Source of the DNA: Liquidambar formosana
Taxonomy: Eukaryota > Streptophyta > Magnoliopsida > Saxifragales > Altingiaceae
Assembly: GCA_039720395.1 (NCBI GenBank)
Contig: CM077827.1
Span: forward strand, 10,640,099 to 10,704,098
Direction of reading: 5' to 3'
Length of the DNA stretch: 64,000 nt
Position 1 is the stretch's first letter. The number at the start of each line of letters is the position of its first letter. Of this stretch, positions 56,222 through 64,000 are shown piece after piece. Made by a program: the position numbers and the translations under genes. Below the pieces are notes generated by a model, which searched no databases, was not told the origin of the DNA, and saw nothing but the letters and a program-made list of their open reading frames with translations.

Positions 56222-56575
56222 ATTGAGTTAGGGGACTCTTCCTATGAGGTAGGGTGTTAGATTGTATGGGAAAAAATAATTGATTTAAATGCTAGGAATG
56301 ATGGAGAAGGAAATCACGTTGTGGGATGGCCGCCCATTAAATCATGGAGGAGGAAGCTTCTCCATCGGCATCAAAGTGGTTAAATAGAAAATACTCATGG
56401 TAGCTAAGAATGAAAGAGGTGGATCAAACGCCATGTACATGAAGGTGAAGATGGAAGGGGTGGCAATTGGAAGGAAAGATTGATCTAAAGCTTTATCACT
56501 CATATCAGATGTTTACAAACACCTTGATCAGCATGTTCATTAAACGTAAGTGATTGTACTGCATATTCTCTATGA
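56222..56575 (+). pseudogene. IAA29 fragment: end of intron 1, exon 2, start of intron 2
   Basis: The exon 2 equivalent is 56296-56545, with the acceptor (ATGCTAG) and donor (GTAAGT) sites both kept. HVVGWPPIKSWRRKLL is intact, but a stop follows (GGTGGTTAAATAG), and indels shift domain III. Similarity to the gene at 21720-22075 ends abruptly at both sides, on the right exactly where the duplicated 1.7-kb block starts. Confidence 0.85.
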
Positions 56576-58316
56576 GGAAGAAAAATGGTAGTGGAGACAG
56601 AGGAAGGAGAAGAGACATGGCGAAGGAAACAGAAGAAGGGGAAAAGACATGGCATTGTCAAGACAAAAAACCTCATCATCATGCTAATATGTGATCTTTT
56701 ACATTTCTCTTCTCCCATCTTATCCATAGCCCAAAAAAAAGAAGTTCAAGTCCTCATCCTGATTGACTCAATTCAAGAAGCGTTGGAAAGATCTTCATGG
56801 GCTCTTTAATTTGACTATGATTACCTGATGATTATGGCTTGAGTTTTAACGTGAATTTTAAGGAAAATCTGAATTGTCTAATTTTCAAGTGAAATTTCAA
56901 ATATAAATATCTTGTAATCTGGGACTCTAATTGATGCAATTCTGGTGATCCTAAGAAGATCTAGGCGAGCTTTTTAATTTAACAGAGAGATTGATCGGTC
57001 ATCATTGCTTATTCTTTACACGAATTTTGGGGTAAACTATACCAGTCCAATTTAGTGTGGAACTTTGACTGAGAATATCTTGTGAGTCGGGACTTGGATT
57101 AAGGAGCGGTCAGGAGGTTACAATCTACTCTTTAGCCTTTAAGGGTGCTCGTAGGTAGGGTCAGATTGAATTTGGGGCTCACCCACAATCCACTTACAGA
57201 CTATCGGGATAAACACAATTCTCATCCATCTCCGCCCACATGGTTGGGTGGTTTCAACCCACACACCACGTTAGATTGATGGGTGGGTTGCAAGTCGATT
57301 GGCGGATTAGGCTTTAGTTAGGCCTTGCTTTATTTTTAAAAAAATTGTCCACACTATTTTTATCCATTAAGCCTTTTAGTCATATATAATGGTAGCATTT
57401 CAATTATATATACTGTTTTTGTCACACAAAATAATAATTAACTTGGAAAAAAATATAAAATTAAATAAGCATAAAATTAGAAATAGAAAGATATAAGCGT
57501 GAACAATATGCAAAAAACTGATTTAGTATGATTACACCCAATTATATACAGCTAAACATCATGAACAATATGATCTAAAAGACTATTTGTCACACTAATT
57601 GCAAGGAAGCAGAAAAAAGAAGAGAGTCAGTTTCTAATCCTATTAAGTATTGAAACATATGCTGGCGGATGGGTTAAGGTCAGATTTTTATTTATTTTTA
57701 TTTTATTTAATTTTATTTTTTCAAAATCGCTAATTGCCTATGAAATTGCAAAAAAATAAAATTCTAAACCATTACCCGCCCACCCTATCGGTTGAATCTG
57801 CCTGTATGTCATCGGATGGGGTCAGATTAAGTAGATTTGTCGGGTCATGCGGGTCTAGGAGCACCCTGTAACACACGTCCATTTAAATTAGTATAATTGC
57901 ATCATTAATTGATGATTTGTCAATTTATAACTCGCATATGCATAACACGTGAGATTTATGATGTTATTTATGATGCATAACATGTAGTTTATTGTCACTT
58001 TGCATCATATGCATGTTAGAATGAGCATGGATTGCGTTCGTACATTTTTTCATTTGTTATTGGGCTTTTCCAGGCTAATCTATCACTCTATGAGGCCGAT
58101 CGATCGGAAGGTAGTGGGAAATGCTAGTTTGGGTTCTACCAAAATCGATCGATTGGCCCTTAAACCCCGATCGATCTGGCATGGCAAAATCTGGAATTTT
58201 TTTTTAATGCGTCAAATGACGCATGTACCCCTAGGTTCATTTATAACCCTTCAAACTCGACCCTATGAGACTAGATCTGGTCTTTAACATGCATGAGAGC
58301 TAGAGAGAGAAGGAGT
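56573..58316. repeat. Duplicated 1.7-kb block, copy 2
   Basis: Colinear with 31704-33420 and joined on both sides to pieces of the IAA29 gene copy. The poly(A) tract of copy 1 is only 8 bases here. Confidence 0.75.
57136..57868. repeat. ~0.7-kb inverted-ended repeat, copy 3
   Basis: Carried within the duplicated block; compare 32288-32984. The left end is AGGGTGCTCGTAGG and the right end CTAGGAGCACCC. Confidence 0.6.
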
Positions 58317-59230
58317 GAGAATAGAGTTATGTGTTAAAGCAAATAAAAATTAAGTTTATCTTTTAAATGAAGAGACTTTTTAATCTAAAAATTTTCTTTG
58401 CTGCTAGTTCAATAAGACATTCACAAAAATTGAAAAGCCTGAATGTTAAATTAATTAATATAACCTTGTAATTTGGAAAGGAACACACCTAACTTTTATT
58501 GATAGTAAGGGGATTATAATCTTGTCCAGCAACTATATATAGAGTATTTGTCCTTCAATACAAAATAATAATAATTTTTTTATAATAAAAAAAAAAAAAT
58601 CCTAGCTTCCCCTTGCAGTTGAATTGGTATATTTCCTTCTCTTTAAAGGATGAAATTGAAGGTTTGAATATTGACCCTTTTTTCTTAAAAATTGAGTTAA
58701 GGGACTTTTCCTATGAGGTAGGTGTGAACCACGGGTTTCGATCCGGAGAAGTAGGAAGGAAAGAGAACCCTTCTTTTAAAAAGACTTGTAGAGATTTAAA
58801 TTAATAAAAATCTGGTTTCTTAAAAGGTTCACAAAAACAAAACAAACAAGGAGTCGCCACCTCATTTTTAGGAAATGAGGAAAACCATAAAAACAGTTTT
58901 TAAAGAAAACCTTTGAAAACAAACCACATGACTCCGATCAAGGAAAAGCAGGTCCATCAAAACAAGAGAGGATTCGGAGACTAAGTTACGATGTGGGAAG
59001 GTTCTAGGAAACATCCTATAGGCACCCACATCGCCCCAAAATGGGTCTCTGAATTTATATGGGCTATTTCAATCACTTCCTAATTAGTCACCATGCATAT
59101 GCAAAGAATCATCCATAAACCAATCGCATTCATCCATGAACATCCATGAAGCAATAAACATCCATAAAGCATGTAAATATCCATGAACAAGTATGAGAGA
59201 TATGGAAAGCAAGTAAGAGATAGAGAGAAT

Positions 59231-59380
59231 GAGCAAACAAGTCCATCCTATCCACTAGCAAATATGTGATGGATAAATGAGCAAGCAAACAAATCCATCC
59301 TATCCACTAACAAATATGTGATAGAAAAATGTATAAGCATGGGTCCATCCTATTCCTCTAGCATATATGTGATGGACAAA
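59231..59380. repeat. Three ~50-bp repeats with paired CCATC/GATGG arms
   Basis: TCCATCCTATCCACTAGCAA and then ATATGTGATGGA recur three times. The arms TCCATC and GATGGA can pair in units 1 and 3; unit 2 has GATAGA. They lie inside the solo LTR. Confidence 0.6.
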
Positions 59381-59462
59381 TGGGTAGAAAGAAAGAAAAA
59401 AAAAAAAAAAAAAAAGAAAACCTAGGATACTTAGTATCCTAGGGCGGACTTGAACATCAAAT

Positions 59463-59517
59463 GAGCGCCTACGTACCTTACATACAAAGATGTAAGGATC
59501 AAAGTCCACGTAGTTCG
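59463..59517 (-). promoter_or_regulatory. Conserved GAACTACGT...GTACGTAGGC motif, inverted copy
   Basis: On the minus strand: CGAACTACGTGGACTTTGATC, a spacer, then GGTACGTAGGCGC. It matches 40430-40472 outside the spacer. Confidence 0.6.
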
Positions 59518-61761
59518 ATTGAGAAGGGGTTACTCCCTTTACAATGAACTATAACCCTAAGTTTCCATTAAAAGAAAAGAAGAGTTTTAAAAAGAAGAGT
59601 TTCCAAAAAAGGAATTTGAGAAAAGATAGAATTTGAAAAGAGATAGAAGTCTTATCCAAAAGAAGTTTGAGAAAAGTAGAATTCTAAAAGAGATAGAACT
59701 CTAATTAAAACAGAATTTTAAGAGAGTTGGAAACTTACGACTTCTAATCCAAAGTAAAGACAATAACCCAAGGGGGGAGAAGAGAACAACTCACACAATA
59801 CTCACCATGAACCACTTACCATATGCAAATTATCCCGAAACATCGAGAAAACACCAATTAATCACCCTATGTATTTTATAGGGCAATTATTAAGCTCAAA
59901 CCAACCATATTCATGCTCAAATAATCACTAGGAGGCCTAATTCAAATCTGGACAGAATACTAAACATGCATATAATGACCTAAAACTCATGCAAATAACA
60001 AAAATCAAAAGAAAAACACAATCCTAATATGCTCCTATATGCTCCTATATGTTCTAAACACCCTAACATGCACAAAACTATCAAAAACATGCTAAATAGG
60101 CATTACCATGATGAAAATATCATATGACAATCCTAAACATGAAAAGAAAATCTAACATGATGCCTTAGGTAAGTATTTTATGTAAGAATGTGAAATAATC
60201 ATCCTTACGGCGAGCTTTCTTAAGTAAAACTATTCGGAGATAATTTTACGTAGAAATCACTCCGTATGAATGGTTTTTTCACATATCCTACGTAAAATAT
60301 ATACCTCAGAATGCAAAGAAACTCACAACGCACTTAAACACACTCCAGAAAGCACTCATGCACAACCTCACCCTCTAAGGACGATAATTATCCTTGAAAA
60401 GGATAATCATCCATACACCTATGAAGATGAGGCTTACACAGCAAGTGTCCTATACAAAAGATGCTTAAAATCATGCATATAATTGAACCATGAAGAGAAA
60501 AAGGCCTAAACACATCAACTGATTTTTTTAATGCAAAAGTACCTCTATCCTAAAAAATTTTGGAATTCTAACTCGGTTTGGACTCCGAACTTCAAACGGA
60601 CACAAATTCTTCATTTTAACTCCGATTTGAGTGATTCAAAAGCCAAAATTTCAAGGATTCAATGTAGAATAAGCCTAGAATATTCTTGAACCAAGAATCC
60701 CTAACCACAGTCAGGTGGATGGGTTTTCATGAGGCGATTACCCGAAAAAAGGTCAATTAAGCATAGGGTAATGTGGTGAACCAATCCCAAACCTATCAAT
60801 AAAATAAATTGGCACTTTAATTAGACTCATTTCATCATTCTAACGTCAATGGGACACTCCGGAACAAATTTGGAAGTCAATTGGAAGGTATACGAAGTAA
60901 AAGACGAAATTGCCCTTCAAGTTGCAAAAGTTCTAATTAGCTATCCAAACCTATCTGAAATTGAACCAAATTTGACACACATATCTAAAATGACCCTAGA
61001 AACTAAATGCAAGTGATGGGAGTCACAAAAGAGACAAAAATATGCATGCACTGATGACCTATTCTCCTAAGGCTTAAAAGGGCAAAATTGTCCTTTAAGG
61101 CTTAGGGACTCCTAAATGCTTCTAAACCTGACCAAATGCTATCATGAACTTATGGGGATGAAAATGGGGTGTCTACAGTAGGGTGTTAGATTATATGGGA
61201 AAAAAATATTTATTGATAATTGATTTAAATGCTAGGAATGATGGAGAAGGAAATCATGTTGTGGCATGGCCGCCCATTAAATCATGGAGGAAGAAGCTTC
61301 TCCAACAGCATCAAGGTGGTCAAATAGAAAATATTCAGATGGTAGCTAAGAATGAAGAGGTAGATCAAACGCCATGTATGTGAAGGTGAAGATGGAAGGG
61401 GTGGCAATAGGAAGGAAGATTGATCTAATGCTTTATCACTCATATCAAATGCTTACAAACACCTTGATCAGCATGTTCATTAAATATGAGTGACTGTACT
61501 GCATATTCTCTATCAAATCCCCAAACAAGGCTTAATAGGTTCAGTTTCGTTCTGTTTTGGGTTTGTCCATGTGTAGACCAGAAAGGTAATAAAGATGGCA
61601 CACATTATACACTCACTTATCAAGATAAAGAAGGAGATTTGTTGCTTGCAGGAGATGTTCCATGGCAGTACGTATTTTCTCTCCTTTTTATCACAAGCTT
61701 GATTGGTAGATCAATTTACACTCATTGTAAGATTTATGTGACATCATTTAAACCATTCATT

Positions 61762-62149
61762 TAGGGTCAGCCTTGATCTGAGACGAGTCAGCAATCACCT
61801 AGGGTCCCTAGTTTTTTTACCAAAAATGAGGGTCCCAATTTTATTTTCTTAATCAACAAAAGAAAATCAATTTTATTAATCAAAACACAAACTAGTAGAT
61901 AATTATGAGCGAATCATTATATATCTATACAAATGTTTACTAACTTAACTAAGAATGACCACTAATTTGTATTGATATGTAATTATTAGCCCATAGCTAG
62001 ACCAATCTGTAATTCTCCTTTTATTTTAATACTTAGTAAAGCTAGGCTCCAACCCAAGTCCAAGGCCCCAAGTTGTTCCCAACCCAAGTCCATATAATGA
62101 TACTTAATTTGTTGTAGTTAGTTTATTTTATTTTTGGTATTATAGGTTT

Positions 62150-62189
<40 letters not shown>

Positions 62190-63025
62190 ATATGGACATT
62201 GCATAGGTTATAGATGAGAATGTGAAATCACCACATTGTGTTTTGGTGATATTTGATTCTACGCTAAATATTATAATAATGCAATTTTAAGTAATGCCAA
62301 GTGTCCAAAAATATGTGCTGTAATTTACTCTCTAATAGAAATTGCAGTCCAATTTCAAATAGTATTGTATTACACTTATTACTACCCAAGAGACATGGTA
62401 TAAAATGAGCAAATTTTGGGGCATTTTTGTCTGTTAATTAGACTTTCCTTATATAATGTTCAAAATGCATTCTAAAGACTATATTTTGGGGTATTTTCAT
62501 CATTAAATTTGACTTTATGATTAACCATTCCATGCATTACCATCTTCAATAAGGGCAATCCTGGCATTTTTTAAAGTTTTTTGCATGACATCAGCAATTT
62601 CTGTTAGTTAACTAACAGTCAATGGATGGAGGGGAGGTCTATGTGATTTTCATCAAACCTCAGGAGAGGTGAGTGTCATTTTTGAAACCTCAGGAGAGGT
62701 CTGTGTCATTTTTCAAAACCTCAAGAGATGTCAATGTAATTTTCCCTTATTTTTATTTTTTATTTTGGGGTTTCCTTCTTACATATGCGCATTTGCTAAA
62801 TTAGGAAGTATATAAGAAATCTGATTTTTTTTTTTAGTTCTTATAATTATTTATTGTGATCTTAATTTATATAAGCAAATTTTAGTAATCATATATGGAA
62901 GCAAATTTTATGTGTATTAGGAAAAAAAAATTGTTGGGTATAAATTTTGTTGTGCATGTGAAAATACATAGAGGGTCTATTTTTGGAATTCGCTTAAGGC
63001 CCTAAAAAAATCAGGACCAACTCTA
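61762..63025. mobile_element. hAT-type non-autonomous element in the IAA29 pseudogene
   Basis: The same insertion as 22318-22995: TAGGGTCAGCC at the left, ACCAACTCTA at the right, flanks CATTCATT (61754-61761) and a decayed CATTATTT (63026-63033). It is longer because of an extra insert of about 570 bp after a T run (about 62190-62755). Confidence 0.75.
62190..62755. mobile_element. Insert of unknown class within the hAT-type element
   Basis: It is absent from the corresponding place in 22318-22995. The last 90 bp hold three units of a ~29-bp repeat (AAACCTCAGGAGAGGTCTGTG-like; about 62650-62742). Clear inverted ends or a duplication were not seen. Confidence 0.5.
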
Positions 63026-63057
63026 CATTATTTTCAAAGCAATGAGTAGTTGGTTAC

Positions 63058-64000
63058 TGTGGATGCCAAAAATCAACTCTGGGGAATCGAGTTTCGTTCC
63101 ACTGTTAAAAGGGTTTCAAAAAGCAAAGAGTTTTGCCACCTCATTTTTAGGGTACAATGAAACCACTAAAAGATTTGTTTTATAAAAAAAAGTTTGACTC
63201 CATTAATGGAAAATAGGCAAGTCTTGAACCAAAAACAAGGATTCGAGGGCTAGATTACGAAATGGGAAGGTTCGAGCCACGGCCCGTAGGCACCCATTTT
63301 GCTCGATAAATCGATCTCATTTATTGATTAGGCTTAATTAATTTCAACCATGCAATAACTAAAAATTATGAAAATTGAAAGATAAAAACTAAGCTAAGTT
63401 GGACTTGGGCTCAAGTGAGCGGCCTACATACTTCTGACGAAGATCAAAGTCCATGTAGTTCGAACAACCATGTTGGAGGGAAGAGTTTCACTCATCGTAG
63501 AACTCTGTTAGAATCCAATCCATAATCAAACACTTGCTTTTGAAAAACAACTCACTTTGAAAGAAACAACTTTAGTTTGAAAAGCTTGTTTGATTTAGGA
63601 TCAAAACCCTAATATAATCTTATGAATAATAAAACTCATGAGAGCATGCATCATCACATAAACAACTACATCATGGCAATGGAGTTTAGGGATTATACCT
63701 GACAGAACTGAGGCAGAGTTCTGTTTGCAACCTCAGGGTTTTGAAGTTGAAAATGAGCAAAGATTTGACACTTTCAAGCTTTTATGATGGCCTACAGAGG
63801 TGGGAGTCGCAAGTCGGGCAGAGCTTCTGCGTCTTCAAGCTCTAGAATGGGTCACAAGCTAGAAGGTACTAATAGGAATGTTCTCCACTAATTATTGAGC
63901 CCAAACTCTTCTTAGAATGAGTCTCAAGTGAAGGGATACTAATAAGAATGTTCACTCCACACTTAAGAACTCAAGCTTTTCATTTGCTTAGGAATACTCT
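63058..64000 (-). mobile_element. LTR-like sequence, Gypsy-type, cut by the window end
   Basis: Similarity to intron 3 of the intact IAA29 gene stops at about 63057, where TGTGGATGCC begins. On the minus strand the sequence ends GGCATCCACA and contains the GAACTACATGG..GTATGTAGGCC motif (63422-63463). It also has a TTTTGCCACCTCATTTTTAG segment like the one in the solo LTR at 58723. The other end is outside the window. Confidence 0.5.

Larger units (their letters stand above)
58723..61177 (-). mobile_element. Solo LTR, Gypsy-type (2455 bp), inserted in the IAA29 pseudogene
   Basis: Flanked by GTAGG (58718-58722 and 61178-61182). The intact site is visible at 56258-56265. On the minus strand it starts TGTAGACACCCC and ends GGTTCACA, the same start as the LTR at 42170. 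It also carries GGTGGCGACTCC about 120 bp before its end, and the GAACTACG..GTACGTAGGC motif (59463-59517). No internal coding region is present. Confidence 0.8.
58320..62190 (+). pseudogene. Second broken IAA29 copy (intron 1 end, exons 2-3, part of intron 3)
   Basis: 58328-58717 matches 21340-21730 (intron 1). After an LTR insertion, 61183-61760 matches exons 2 and 3. Exon 2 (61236-61485) has the degron changed to VVAWPPIKSW, with Gly lost at the first degron position, a one-base deletion near 61352 and a lost donor (ATGAGT for GTAAGT). Exon 3 (61577-61667) reads YQDKEGDLLLAGDVPW with the conserved Trp of GDW changed to Leu. The hAT-type insertion follows as in the intact gene. Exon 1 is absent and exon 4 would lie beyond the window. 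Confidence 0.85.

Overview
The window is plant nuclear DNA, most likely from a eudicot. Two plant genes with GT-AG introns are recognisable, and most of the rest is plant transposable elements, many nested inside one another. No bacterial, organellar or viral genes were recognised. The species cannot be fixed from sequence alone.

Left part (1-13040, minus strand): the 5' end of a nucleotide-sugar transporter gene of the UGNT1 (UDP-GlcNAc/UDP-GalNAc transporter) type. Exon 1 (12758-12890) and exon 2 (1990-2066) join in phase across a 10.7-kb intron 1. That intron holds a 5'-truncated LINE, a Harbinger-like element split by a solo LTR, a second solo LTR of the same family, and a hAT-like element containing a Stowaway MITE. 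Intron 2 holds an intact minus-strand TRIM, itself interrupted by a MITE. Later exons lie beyond the left edge or were not recognised. Two foldback MITEs sit just upstream of exon 1.

Centre-left (13.9-23.6 kb): a complete four-exon Aux/IAA gene (IAA29-like, 228 codons, plus strand) with EAR/domain I, the GWPP degron, and domains III and IV. Its introns contain a MITE, a LINE tail and a hAT-like element.

Centre (23.6-47.3 kb): LINE remnants with a Copia element inserted precisely in the LINE ORF1; a 1.7-kb block shared with 56.6-58.3 kb; an LTR-like region; an 8.2-kb Gypsy-type element with only a gag relic; and a hAT transposon with a transposase C-terminus. The Gypsy interior carries an array of about two dozen small inverted repeats whose arms change together while the loop is conserved. 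This is the most unusual structure in the window.

Right part (47.9-64 kb): an element with 0.47-kb terminal inverted repeats carrying fragments of a TOPLESS-related co-repressor gene (Pack-MULE-like), a decayed intron-containing gene of a transposon-associated type, and two broken copies of the IAA29 exon 2 region. These copies are separated and interrupted by the duplicated block and by two LTR insertions. The Aux/IAA protein and TOPLESS are partners in auxin repression, but their closeness here probably reflects element activity rather than a functional cluster.
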